Assembly: GCA_003762615.1 (NCBI GenBank)
Contig: RIAZ01000025.1
Coordinates: forward strand, 1-64,000
Source of the DNA: Muribaculaceae bacterium Isolate-037 (Harlan)
GTDB lineage: Bacteria > Bacteroidota > Bacteroidia > Bacteroidales > Muribaculaceae
Length of the DNA: 64,000 nucleotides
Direction of reading: 5' to 3'
A model generated the notes under the pieces. It saw nothing but the letters and a program-made list of their open reading frames with translations, searched no databases and was not told the DNA's origin. The first letter of the stretch is position 1; every line of letters begins with the position of its first letter. This document shows, one piece after another, positions 26,663-38,265 of this stretch. The position numbers and the translations under genes are program-made.

Positions 26663-27427
26663 TATTTTTTTGCATGGTGACGATATGTTTGACAACATAA
26701 AATCATGCCGATGGTGTGATGCGTAGATTTCTTTTGTTGATTATAATGGATGATATTGTGGCAAATTGATGAGCATTTTATAATGATTATTGTTATTCTG
26801 CCGCGAGAGGAGTTTGAGTGAAGAGGCATCGCGGAAAACGGGATTTTGAGAAACGGGATTTTAATATTAATTTTGTGTAGGTTGAACATCAGAAAGAGAC
26901 AACCTGCACAATTTGACATTTTGAGACCGTTCCGAGAAAAGTCGTGGCAAAAGCGGTGCCTGTAGCCTTACAGGATAATTGCGAAAGCCTCTAATCTTAA
27001 ATATAGAATACCATAGGAAACTTATATTAGTGTTCGAAAAGAAAATATTAAACCTAAATCTGATCTTTGATAAAACTCATTCAAATAGTTGAAGTGATTG
27101 AAGCCTTAAATCTAACCAGGACAAACATAGGAAAGTCGCAGCCGCTTGTCACGACTGCCGGAACGGGGGAATCTTAATTCCCATCACGGACTCAAGTCTG
27201 TTCCCATATCAAATATAAAAACATTAAATATAATAAAACATACGGCATTTCGTTTGGAAATTAGAGTAAGTGCCGTTCTGCTGCATCATGTCTTATTGGT
27301 CATGCTCAAATACTTCTGCGTGGCGTATACAGGGACGGTGATGACTGGCCTGCCTTATGATTCAAACGATAAAACATGATCTCGGTGGCGAAATACGATT
27401 TGCTGCCGGAATAACAACAATATATTT
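26663..27427 (+). promoter_or_regulatory. 765-bp glmS upstream region with promoter and structured leader
   Basis: No gene is credible in this gap. The promoter at 26845-26875 predicts a ~540-nt transcript before glmS. Helices I can draw are GTGTAGGTTG (26875-26884) with CAACCTGCAC (26900-26909), CCTGTA/TACAGG (26959-26974), AGTCG/CGACT (27134-27156), GGGAAT/ATTCCC (27167-27182), ACGGACT/AGTCTGT (27186-27201), ACGGCA/TGCCGT (27242-27276) and CGGTGGC/GCTGCCG (27383-27408). It does not match the glmS ribozyme, tmRNA or RNase P RNA as I know them. It could be a regulatory leader or a separate small RNA. Confidence 0.5.
26845..26875 (+). promoter_or_regulatory. Bacteroidota-type promoter of the glmS leader
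   Basis: TTTG (26845-26848), a 19-bp spacer and TAATTTTG (26868-26875). It lies ~550 bp before the glmS ATG, which is unusually far. Confidence 0.78.
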
Positions 27428-29272
27428 ATGTGTGGAATAGTAGGATATATAGGAGATGGTAACGTCTACGACGTGTTGATAAAAGGCTTGCACCGTCTCG
27501 AATATCGCGGATATGACAGCGCCGGTATAGCGTTGGTCAATCCATCCGGCTCGCTCAACGTCTACAAGGCTATGGGCAAGGTGAGCAATCTCGAAAATTA
27601 CTGTAAGGATAAGAACCTGGAGGCGAAGGCGGGTATCGCCCATACAAGATGGGCAACCCACGGCGAACCCAGCGACTGCAACGCGCATCCCCATTATAGC
27701 GAGGATGGCAATCTCGCCCTCGTGCATAACGGCACGATAGAGAATTATAAACTGCTTAAGGATGCGCTGACTCAGCACGGATGTAAATTCCATTCGGAGA
27801 CTGATACGGAGGTGCTCGTGCAGCTGATAGAATATATAAAGATCAAGAATAATTGTAGTCTTCTTGATGCAGTGAGGGAGGCGTTGAAGCAGGTGGTTGG
27901 CGCTTATGCTATAGCTGTGGTAGAGAAGGATCATCCCAACCGTATAATCGCCGCTCGCAAGAGTTCTCCGCTGGTGATCGGAATAGGGGAGGATGAGATG
28001 TTCCTGGCTTCGGATGCCACCCCGTTTGTGGAGTACACTAAGGAGTGTGTCTACCTGAAGGATGAGGAAGTGGCGATAATAGAGCGCGGCGAACCTCTTA
28101 AACTTGTGACTCTTGAGAATAAGGAGGCGAAAATCGACGTCACTACGCTTGAACTCAGCATCTCCCAGCTTGAAAAGGGCGGATATCCTCACTTTATGCT
28201 GAAGGAGATATTCGAGCAGCCCTCGACTCTGAAGGATTGCATACGAGGAAGAGTAGCGGAGAAGGGACGGCGTATAATCATATCCGGAGTGATGGATAAT
28301 GCCGAGAAGTTTCTTAATGCGAAGAGGGTGGTGATTGTGGCGTGCGGCACTTCATGGCATGCCGGACTGCTCGGGAAGTATCTGATTCAGGATATGTGTC
28401 GTATCCCGGTAGAGGTGGAATATGCCAGTGAGTTCCGATATTCCAACCCGGTGCTTGATGAGCGCGACATCGTGATTGCCATCTCGCAGAGTGGCGAGAC
28501 TGCCGACACCCTGGCGGCAATAAATATAGCCAAGAGCATGGGTGCGTTTGTGTATGGCATAAGCAACGTGGTCGGCAGCTCTATACCAAGGGAGACCGAC
28601 AGCGGTACGTATATCCACGTTGGTCCGGAGATCGGTGTGGCTTCCACAAAGGCGTTCACGGGGCAGGTGATGGTGCTCACTCTCCTTGCAGCCGCTATCG
28701 CACAGCTCAAAGGCACCAAGTCGCCGGAGGAGATCGAGGAGATAGGGAAGACTGTCAATAAGATCCCGTCGTATGTGGAGAAGGTGCTTAAGCTTAACGA
28801 CAAGATAGAACGTCTCTCCTTAATATATACATACGCCCGCAACTTCCTCTATCTCGGACGAGGATACAGCTATCCTGTGGCTCTCGAAGGCGCGCTTAAG
28901 CTGAAGGAGATCTCCTACATCCACGCTGAAGGCTATCCTGCAGCGGAGATGAAGCATGGTCCCATCGCGCTTATTGATGCTGAGATGCCGAGCGTCATAA
29001 TAGCTCCGAATGACCACCTGTATGAGAAGATTGTCAACAACGTGCAGCAGGTGAAGGCACGTGGCGGATCGATTATCGCGATTGTGACGGAGGGCGACAC
29101 GGTGATACGCAACATAGCGGATCACGTGCTTGAGGTGCCGGAGGTGCCGGAATGTCTCAGCCCGATCATAACGAGCATACCCCTTCAGCTGCTCAGCTAT
29201 TATATAGCCATCAACAAGGGTAAGGACGTCGATATGCCCCGAAATCTTGCTAAATCCGTGACAGTGGAATGA
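27428..29272 (+). CDS. glmS: Glutamine-fructose-6-phosphate aminotransferase (isomerizing)
   Basis: Makes glucosamine-6-phosphate from fructose-6-phosphate and glutamine, the first step to UDP-GlcNAc for peptidoglycan and LPS. The 614-residue product starts MCGIVGYIG, so Cys2 is the glutaminase nucleophile. The N-terminal glutaminase domain continues with RLEYRGYDSAGIA and HTRWATHGEPSD. Two SIS domains follow (CGTSWHAGLLGKYL near 304, then SQSGETADTLAA; second domain LGRGYSYPVALEGALKLKEIS near 475). The C-terminus ends LAKSVTVE, as in the family. Confidence 0.97.
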   Translation: MCGIVGYIGDGNVYDVLIKGLHRLEYRGYDSAGIALVNPSGSLNVYKAMGKVSNLENYCKDKNLEAKAGIAHTRWATHGEPSDCNAHPHYSEDGNLALVHNGTIENYKLLKDALTQHGCKFHSETDTEVLVQLIEYIKIKNNCSLLDAVREALKQVVGAYAIAVVEKDHPNRIIAARKSSPLVIGIGEDEMFLASDATPFVEYTKECVYLKDEEVAIIERGEPLKLVTLENKEAKIDVTTLELSISQLEKGGYPHFMLKEIFEQPSTLKDCIRGRVAEKGRRIIISGVMDNAEKFLNAKRVVIVACGTSWHAGLLGKYLIQDMCRIPVEVEYASEFRYSNPVLDERDIVIAISQSGETADTLAAINIAKSMGAFVYGISNVVGSSIPRETDSGTYIHVGPEIGVASTKAFTGQVMVLTLLAAAIAQLKGTKSPEEIEEIGKTVNKIPSYVEKVLKLNDKIERLSLIYTYARNFLYLGRGYSYPVALEGALKLKEISYIHAEGYPAAEMKHGPIALIDAEMPSVIIAPNDHLYEKIVNNVQQVKARGGSIIAIVTEGDTVIRNIADHVLEVPEVPECLSPIITSIPLQLLSYYIAINKGKDVDMPRNLAKSVTVE

Positions 29273-29337
29273 CACTAAGTAACGTCCGGGTTGTGAAAAT
29301 GTAGTTTTTTAGGGGTCGGGCGTATCTGAAAGATGAA

Positions 29338-29385
29338 AAATTCGAGAGAAATACAAGAAAAAATATTTCTCTCGAATTTCTTTGA
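29338..29385 (+). terminator. glmS terminator
   Basis: A 16-bp perfect stem, AAATTCGAGAGAAATA (29338-29353) with its complement at 29364-29379, followed by CTTTG. It could act in both directions. Confidence 0.8.
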
Positions 29386-29464
29386 TAGATAATGCGTTGT
29401 GGACTAAAAATGCTTCTTATCGGCAATCTCTTTGAAATTTTGTTGAAAAAAAGTTGCGAAAAAA

Positions 29465-29495
29465 TTTGGAGTGTCAGAAAAAAGCAGTAACTTTG
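29465..29495 (+). promoter_or_regulatory. Bacteroidota-type promoter of the tRNA-tuf operon
   Basis: TTTG (29465-29468), a 19-bp spacer and TAACTTTG (29488-29495). The first tRNA starts 42 bp downstream. Confidence 0.85.
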
Positions 29496-29537
29496 CACTC
29501 GGATTTCGGAATGACACACAAACGAAATCTGAAATAA

Positions 29538-29611
29538 GCCTCTTTAGCTCAGTTGGCCAGAGCACGTGATTTGTAATCTCGGGGTCGTTGGTTCGAATCC
29601 GACAAGAGGCT
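29538..29611 (+). tRNA. tRNA-Thr (anticodon TGT)
   Basis: Acceptor stem GCCTCTT pairs with AAGAGGC. The anticodon loop TTTGTAA gives TGT and the T-arm is GGTTCGAATCC. The anticodon stem has one T-T mismatch (CGTGA with TCTCG). CCA is not encoded. First of four tRNAs ahead of tuf. Confidence 0.95.
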
Positions 29612-29622
29612 CAAAAGAATAA

Positions 29623-29705
29623 GGGCGAATACCAGAGTGGTCAAATGGGGCAGACTGTAAATCTGCTGGCTTATGCCTTCGGTGGTTCGAATCCATCTTC
29701 GCCCA
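29623..29705 (+). tRNA. tRNA-Tyr (anticodon GTA)
   Basis: Class II tRNA with a long variable arm. Acceptor GGGCGAA pairs with TTCGCCC. Anticodon stem GCAGA/TCTGC surrounds loop CTGTAAA, giving GTA. CCA is not encoded. Confidence 0.96.
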
Positions 29706-29732
29706 CGCCAAATGGAGTTTCCAGAGGGAAAT

Positions 29733-29805
29733 GCGGAAGTAGCTCAGTTGGTAGAGCATTAGCCTTCCAAGCTAAGGGTCGCGAGTTCGAACCTCGTCTT
29801 CCGCT
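29733..29805 (+). tRNA. tRNA-Gly (anticodon TCC)
   Basis: Acceptor GCGGAAG pairs with CTTCCGC. Anticodon stem TTAGC/GCTAA with loop CTTCCAA gives TCC. T-arm GAGTTCGAACCTC. Confidence 0.96.
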
Positions 29806-29813
29806 CCAAACTT

Positions 29814-29885
<72 letters not shown>

Positions 29886-29959
29886 CTGAATCTCTCCGAA
29901 TAATTTAATACCTCTCCTTGCAAAAGGGAATAAATCAACAATAAATACTAGCAAAACTT

Positions 29960-31147
29960 ATGGCTAAAGAAAAATTTGAAAGATCTAAACCGCATGTAAA
30001 CATCGGTACTATTGGTCACGTTGACCATGGTAAGACTACGCTTACTGCAGCCATCACAACTGTGCTTGGTAAAAGAGGTCTTTCTGAGCTCCGTTCATTC
30101 GATTCTATCGACAATGCTCCTGAGGAGAAAGAGCGTGGTATTACTATTAATACTTCTCACGTAGAGTATCAGACTGAAAAACGTCACTATGCTCACGTTG
30201 ACTGCCCGGGACACGCCGACTACGTTAAGAACATGGTTACCGGTGCTGCTCAGATGGACGGTGCTATTATCGTAGTAGCCGCAACTGATGGTCCGATGCC
30301 TCAGACTCGTGAGCACATCCTTCTCGCTCGTCAGGTGAACGTACCGCGTCTTGTTGTCTTCATGAACAAATGTGATATGGTTGACGACGAAGAGATGCTC
30401 GAGCTCGTTGAGATGGATATGCGCGACCTTCTTTCTCAGTATGACTATGATGGAGATGAGACTCCTATCATCCGTGGTTCTGCTCTCGGTGCTCTCAATG
30501 GTGAGCCTCAGTGGGAGGAGAAAGTGATGGAACTCATGGATGCAGTTGACAACTGGATTCCGCTTCCTCCGCGTGATATCGATAAACCTTTCCTTATGCC
30601 TGTTGAGGATGTGTTCTCAATCACTGGTCGTGGTACTGTTGCTACTGGTCGTATCGAGGCAGGTCTTGTTAAGGTAGGTGATGAGGTTCAGATTCTTGGT
30701 CTTGGCGCTGATAAGAAATCAGTTGTTACAGGCGTTGAGATGTTCCGTAAGATTCTTGACCAGGGTGAGGCTGGCGACAATGTAGGTCTGCTTCTCCGTG
30801 GTATCGACAAAGACGAGATCAAGCGTGGTATGGTAATCTGCCACCCGGGACAGGTTAAACCTCACGATCACTTCAAGGCTCAGGTTTATATCTTGAAGAA
30901 AGAGGAAGGTGGTCGTCACACTCCGTTCCACAACAAATATCGTCCTCAGTTCTACATCCGTACACTTGACGTGACAGGTGAGATTACTCTTCCTGAAGGT
31001 GTAGAGATGGTAATGCCTGGCGATAACGTTGAGATTGAGGTTAAGCTCATCACTCCGGTAGCTTGCGATCAGGGTCTTCGTTTCGCAATTCGCGAAGGTG
31101 GCCGTACAGTAGGTTCAGGTCAGATCACTCAGGTAATCGATGACTAA
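29960..31147 (+). CDS. tuf: Translation elongation factor Tu
   Basis: GTPase that delivers aminoacyl-tRNA to the ribosome. The 395-residue product has the P-loop GHVDHGKT (about 19-26), the effector segment KERGITIN with Thr, DCPGHADYVKNM (about 81) and NKCDMVDD. Domains II and III are complete and the C-terminus is GGRTVGSGQITQVI. It sits between four tRNAs and tRNA-Trp, ahead of secE-nusG. Confidence 0.98.
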   Translation: MAKEKFERSKPHVNIGTIGHVDHGKTTLTAAITTVLGKRGLSELRSFDSIDNAPEEKERGITINTSHVEYQTEKRHYAHVDCPGHADYVKNMVTGAAQMDGAIIVVAATDGPMPQTREHILLARQVNVPRLVVFMNKCDMVDDEEMLELVEMDMRDLLSQYDYDGDETPIIRGSALGALNGEPQWEEKVMELMDAVDNWIPLPPRDIDKPFLMPVEDVFSITGRGTVATGRIEAGLVKVGDEVQILGLGADKKSVVTGVEMFRKILDQGEAGDNVGLLLRGIDKDEIKRGMVICHPGQVKPHDHFKAQVYILKKEEGGRHTPFHNKYRPQFYIRTLDVTGEITLPEGVEMVMPGDNVEIEVKLITPVACDQGLRFAIREGGRTVGSGQITQVIDD

Positions 31148-31188
31148 TCAAGAGATCCGTAAGGCTTGATTGGACAAAAAACAATAAT

Positions 31189-31212
31189 GGGGTCTTCTGA
31201 AATGAAGACCCC
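31189..31212 (+). other. Hairpin between tuf and tRNA-Trp
   Basis: GGGGTCTTC (31189-31197) pairs perfectly with GAAGACCCC (31204-31212). It is not followed by a T-run, so it is more likely a processing or stabilising hairpin than a terminator. Confidence 0.6.
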
Positions 31213-31218
31213 CTATCT

Positions 31219-31294
31219 ACGGGAATAGCTCAGTCGGTAGAGCACTGGTCTCCAAAACCAGGTGTCGGGAGTTCGAGCCTCTCTTCCCGTGCCA
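31219..31294 (+). tRNA. tRNA-Trp (anticodon CCA)
   Basis: Acceptor ACGGGAA pairs with TTCCCGT. Anticodon stem CTGGT/ACCAG with loop CTCCAAA gives CCA. Unlike the four tRNAs before tuf, GCCA follows the acceptor, so the 3' CCA appears to be encoded. It lies between tuf and secE as in many bacteria. Confidence 0.95.
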
Positions 31295-31306
31295 ATCAGA
31301 TGTAAT

Positions 31307-31498
31307 ATGAAATTAATGAACGACATAAAGGAATCTTATGACGAACTTGTCTATAAGGTTTCTTGGCCAACTCAGAAACAGCTTATCAATAGCTCAGTGC
31401 TGGTGTTGATAGCTTCCATCATCATCGCTGTGTTTATTTGGGTTGTTGATAAGATTTTTAATCTTCTGATGGAACTAATATACAGCATCAGTTTTTAA
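31307..31498 (+). CDS. secE: Preprotein translocase subunit SecE
   Basis: Small membrane subunit that clamps SecY in the protein-export channel. The 63-residue product has an amphipathic N-terminal helix with the conserved ESYDELVYKVSWPT, followed by one transmembrane helix (about 28-50). I start it at the ATG at 31307; the next ATG is at 31316. Longer in-frame starts lie inside tRNA-Trp and are excluded. nusG follows after 21 bp. Confidence 0.92.
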   Translation: MKLMNDIKESYDELVYKVSWPTQKQLINSSVLVLIASIIIAVFIWVVDKIFNLLMELIYSISF

Positions 31499-31519
31499 AC
31501 TTTAAAATGTAGTAGCTCA

Positions 31520-32071
31520 ATGGCTGAAAATAAAAAAGAATGGTACGTACTGCGTGCCATTTCAGGTAAGGAAGCAAAGGTCAAGGAGGTTCTGGATGCA
31601 GCAATCAAGAACACGTCGCTTGGCGAGTATGTTTCGCAGGTATTGATTCCTACAGAGAAAGTTTACACCACGCGCAATGGCAAGAAAGTGCTCAAGGAGC
31701 GTAATCTTTATTCCGGCTATGTCTTTGTAGAGGCAAATCTGACGGGAGAAGTAATTTACGAACTAAGAAACACGACTAATGTCATTGATTTTTTGCGTGG
31801 GCGCAGCAAGAGCAGCCAGCCGGAACCTTTGCGTGAAAGCGAGGTTATGCGAATGTTGGGCGCGGCTGATGACTTGCGTTCTCCCCAGGAAGACAATTCG
31901 CAGGAATATATAGTAGGAGAGTCAGTGAAAGTTAATTTCGGACCTTTCTCCGGATTCTGTGGAGTCATCCGTGAGGTGAATGCCGACAAGAAGAAGATCA
32001 AGGTGGAAGTCAAGATATTTGGGCGTCCCACCGACCTCGAGTTGGAAAATTCGCAGGTAGAGCGAGTCTGA
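31520..32071 (+). CDS. nusG: Transcription termination/antitermination protein NusG
   Basis: Binds RNA polymerase and couples it to Rho or to the ribosome. The 183-residue product has the NGN domain starting WYVLRAISGKEAKVKEVL, with YSGYVFVEANL near residue 66. The C-terminal KOW domain contains GESVKVNFGPFSGFCGVIREV (about 132-152). Order secE-nusG-rplK is the standard one. Confidence 0.97.
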   Translation: MAENKKEWYVLRAISGKEAKVKEVLDAAIKNTSLGEYVSQVLIPTEKVYTTRNGKKVLKERNLYSGYVFVEANLTGEVIYELRNTTNVIDFLRGRSKSSQPEPLRESEVMRMLGAADDLRSPQEDNSQEYIVGESVKVNFGPFSGFCGVIREVNADKKKIKVEVKIFGRPTDLELENSQVERV

Positions 32072-32138
32072 GTGAAATGATGTTACGCATTTCAGCGATG
32101 GCGGCTCACTTGCACAAACTAATAAAATAATAATAACA

Positions 32139-32582
32139 ATGGCTAAAGAAATTGCTGGACAGATCAAATTGCAGATAAAGGGTGGTGCGGCGAATCCGTC
32201 GCCTCCAGTAGGACCCGCATTGGGTTCGAAGGGCATCAATATCATGGAATTTTGCAAGCAATTCAACGCCCGTACCCAAGATAAGGCAGGAAAGGTATTA
32301 CCGGTTGTAATCACTTATTACACTGATAAGTCTTTCGACTTTATCGTGAAGACACCGCCGGTAGCGGTTCAGCTCAAGGAGATTGCAAAGCTCAAGAGCG
32401 GTTCTGCACAGCCTAACCGTAAGAAGGTAGCGGAGATTTCATGGGATCAGGTGAAGACTATTGCAGAAGACAAGATGCCTGATTTGAACTGTTTTACTTT
32501 AGACTCGGCAATGCGCATGGTTGCCGGCACAGCGAGAAGCATGGGTATCACCGTTAAAGGGGCGTTCCCCGAAAACATTTAA
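32139..32582 (+). CDS. rplK: 50S ribosomal protein L11
   Basis: Component of the GTPase-associated centre. The 147-residue product starts with IAGQIKLQIKGGAANPSPPVGPALG, the proline-rich hinge, and ends with the rRNA-binding domain containing GTARSMGITVKG. rplA follows after 12 bp. Confidence 0.98.
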   Translation: MAKEIAGQIKLQIKGGAANPSPPVGPALGSKGINIMEFCKQFNARTQDKAGKVLPVVITYYTDKSFDFIVKTPPVAVQLKEIAKLKSGSAQPNRKKVAEISWDQVKTIAEDKMPDLNCFTLDSAMRMVAGTARSMGITVKGAFPENI

Positions 32583-32594
32583 AAATCTTCAAAA

Positions 32595-33290
32595 ATGGGA
32601 AAACTGACAAAAAATCAAAAGTTGGCTTTGTCGAAGATTGAACCCGGGAAAGCTTATACTCTCGCCGAAGCTGCTGAGAAGGTCAAGGAAGTGACTTTCA
32701 CTAAATTTGACGCTTCATTCGACATTGACGTGCGTCTTGGTGTTGACCCCCGTAAGGCTGACCAGATGGTGCGTGGCGTGGTTTCACTGCCCCACGGTAC
32801 AGGTAAGCAGGTTCGCGTGCTCGTGCTCTGCACGGCTGATGCTGAGGCTGCTGCCAAAGAGGCTGGCGCCGACTATGTTGGTCTTGACGAATATCTCGCA
32901 AAAATCAAAGGTGGTTGGACAGATGTTGATGTCATCATCACTCAGCCGTCTGTAATGGGCAAGCTCGGTCCCTTGGGCCGTATCCTCGGTCCCCGCGGAC
33001 TTATGCCTAACCCCAAGAGCGGTACAGTGACTATGGATGTCGCTAAGGCTGTGCGTGAGGTTAAGCAGGGTAAGATCGACTTCAAGGTTGACAAGACCGG
33101 TATCGTTCACGCTTCTATCGGTAAGGTAAGCTTTACTGCAGATCAGATGCGCGACAATGCTAAGGAGTTTATCAATACACTCGTGAAATTGAAACCTGCC
33201 ACCGCAAAGGGCACATATATCAAGAGTATTTATCTTTCGAGCACAATGAGTCCCGGCGTAAAAGTGGAACCCAAGTCTGTGGTTGAATAA
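32595..33290 (+). CDS. rplA: 50S ribosomal protein L1
   Basis: Forms the L1 stalk that moves tRNA out of the E site. The 231-residue product carries FDASFDIDVRLGVDPRKADQ near residue 37 and the hallmark LGPRGLMPNPKSGTVT near residue 130. In other bacteria L1 represses its own operon through a target before rplK; the 67-bp nusG-rplK gap could hold such a site, but I could not identify one. Confidence 0.98.
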   Translation: MGKLTKNQKLALSKIEPGKAYTLAEAAEKVKEVTFTKFDASFDIDVRLGVDPRKADQMVRGVVSLPHGTGKQVRVLVLCTADAEAAAKEAGADYVGLDEYLAKIKGGWTDVDVIITQPSVMGKLGPLGRILGPRGLMPNPKSGTVTMDVAKAVREVKQGKIDFKVDKTGIVHASIGKVSFTADQMRDNAKEFINTLVKLKPATAKGTYIKSIYLSSTMSPGVKVEPKSVVE

Positions 33291-33307
33291 GCTAAAAAGA
33301 AGACGAA

Positions 33308-33832
33308 ATGAAAAAGGAAGATAAATCACTCATCATTGAAAAGATTGGTAACGTACTTGGTGAATACTCGTGCGTATACCTGACGCAGACTTCAGGTCTG
33401 AATGCCGAGAGGACAAGCGCTCTTCGTCGTGCATGTTTCAAGGACGATATCAAGATGCTTTGCGTTAAGAACACTCTTCTTAAGAAAGCATTCGAAGCCA
33501 GCGAGACAGACTATAGCGGACTTTACGATCTTCTTCACGGAGAGACAACCCTTCTTCTCAGCAACACAGGCAATGCGCCTGCCAAGCTGATCAAGAAATT
33601 CCGTCAGAAGAACGACACTCTTCCTATGCTGAAGGGTGCATTCGTAGAGGAATCTGTATATGTTGGTGAGGCACAGTTAGACACCCTCAGCAATATCAAG
33701 AGCAAGAACGAGCTTATCGCCGACGTTGTCGCTCTTCTCCAGAGCCCTGCCAAGAACGTTATCAGCGCACTTCAGAGCGGCGCCAACAAGCTTCATGGCA
33801 TATTGGAGACCTTGTCTAACAAAGAAAACTAA
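33308..33832 (+). CDS. rplJ: 50S ribosomal protein L10
   Basis: Base of the L12 stalk. The 174-residue product has an N-terminal globular domain (SCVYLTQTSGLNAERTSALRRAC and IKMLCVKNTLLKKA) and a C-terminal helix that anchors L12 dimers. Only 17 bp separate it from rplA, so there is no room for a separate L10 leader of the Firmicutes type. Confidence 0.96.
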   Translation: MKKEDKSLIIEKIGNVLGEYSCVYLTQTSGLNAERTSALRRACFKDDIKMLCVKNTLLKKAFEASETDYSGLYDLLHGETTLLLSNTGNAPAKLIKKFRQKNDTLPMLKGAFVEESVYVGEAQLDTLSNIKSKNELIADVVALLQSPAKNVISALQSGANKLHGILETLSNKEN

Positions 33833-33864
33833 TTTTGTAAAAAATAATAAAAAGAAATACTACA

Positions 33865-34239
33865 ATGGCAGATTTGAAAGCATTTGCAGAACAATTGGTT
33901 AATCTTTCCGTAAAGGAAGTAAACGAACTTGCTCAGATCCTCAAAGAGGAATATGGCATCGAACCCGCCGCAGCAGCTGTGGCAGTAGCTGCTGGTCCTG
34001 CAGCAGCAGCTCCCGCTGAGGAGGAGAAGACTAACTTCGACGTTATCTTGAAGGCAGCTGGCGCAAGCAAGCTCGCTGTTGTGAAGCTCGTGAAAGAGCT
34101 CACTGGTCTTGGTCTGAAAGAGGCTAAGGCTCTCGTTGACGGCGCTCCCGGTGTCGTTAAGGAAGGTCTTCCCAAAGCTGAGGCTGAGGGTCTGAAGAAG
34201 CAGCTTGAAGAGGCTGGTGCTGAAGTTGAGCTCAAATAA
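33865..34239 (+). CDS. rplL: 50S ribosomal protein L7/L12
   Basis: Stalk protein that recruits translation factors. The 124-residue product has the N-terminal dimerisation helix (KAFAEQLVNLSVKEVNELA), an Ala-rich hinge (about 32-53) and the factor-binding domain FDVILKAAGASKLAVVKLV, ending AGAEVELK. A hairpin with a T-run follows before rpoB. Confidence 0.98.
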   Translation: MADLKAFAEQLVNLSVKEVNELAQILKEEYGIEPAAAAVAVAAGPAAAAPAEEEKTNFDVILKAAGASKLAVVKLVKELTGLGLKEAKALVDGAPGVVKEGLPKAEAEGLKKQLEEAGAEVELK

Positions 34240-34260
34240 GTAAATCTTTATCCTAAAAAT

Positions 34261-34303
34261 AGGTTAAGAACGCGCGAGAAGTGGCGTTCTTAACCTTTTT
34301 TTG
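34261..34303 (+). terminator. Attenuator/terminator between rplL and rpoB
   Basis: AGGTTAAGAACGC pairs with GCGTTCTTAACCT (13 bp) and is followed by TTTTTTT. Partial termination here is known in other bacteria and lowers RNA polymerase output relative to ribosomal proteins. No promoter consensus is obvious in the remaining ~120 bp before rpoB. Confidence 0.85.
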
Positions 34304-34422
34304 GCATATTTGATACTCATTTGCACTTATTGGTGAAGTATTTGCTCATCAACGGGTTGCAGATGTGGATATGCCTATTCACTTCTCACAAGGAGTAAAT
34401 TTTACAGAAAACAACAACCCCA

Positions 34423-38235
<3,813 letters not shown>

Positions 38236-38265
38236 TTCAGAAATCAAGAAGGAGACAAACACAAT

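Noticed and set aside
26880..27427. glmS ribozyme, tmRNA or RNase P RNA in the glmS leader
   Set aside because: I could not find the conserved ribozyme core, a tag-peptide frame with a tRNA-like end, or the conserved RNase P segments.
31262..31306. Longer secE start
   Set aside because: It would place the start codon inside the tRNA-Trp gene.
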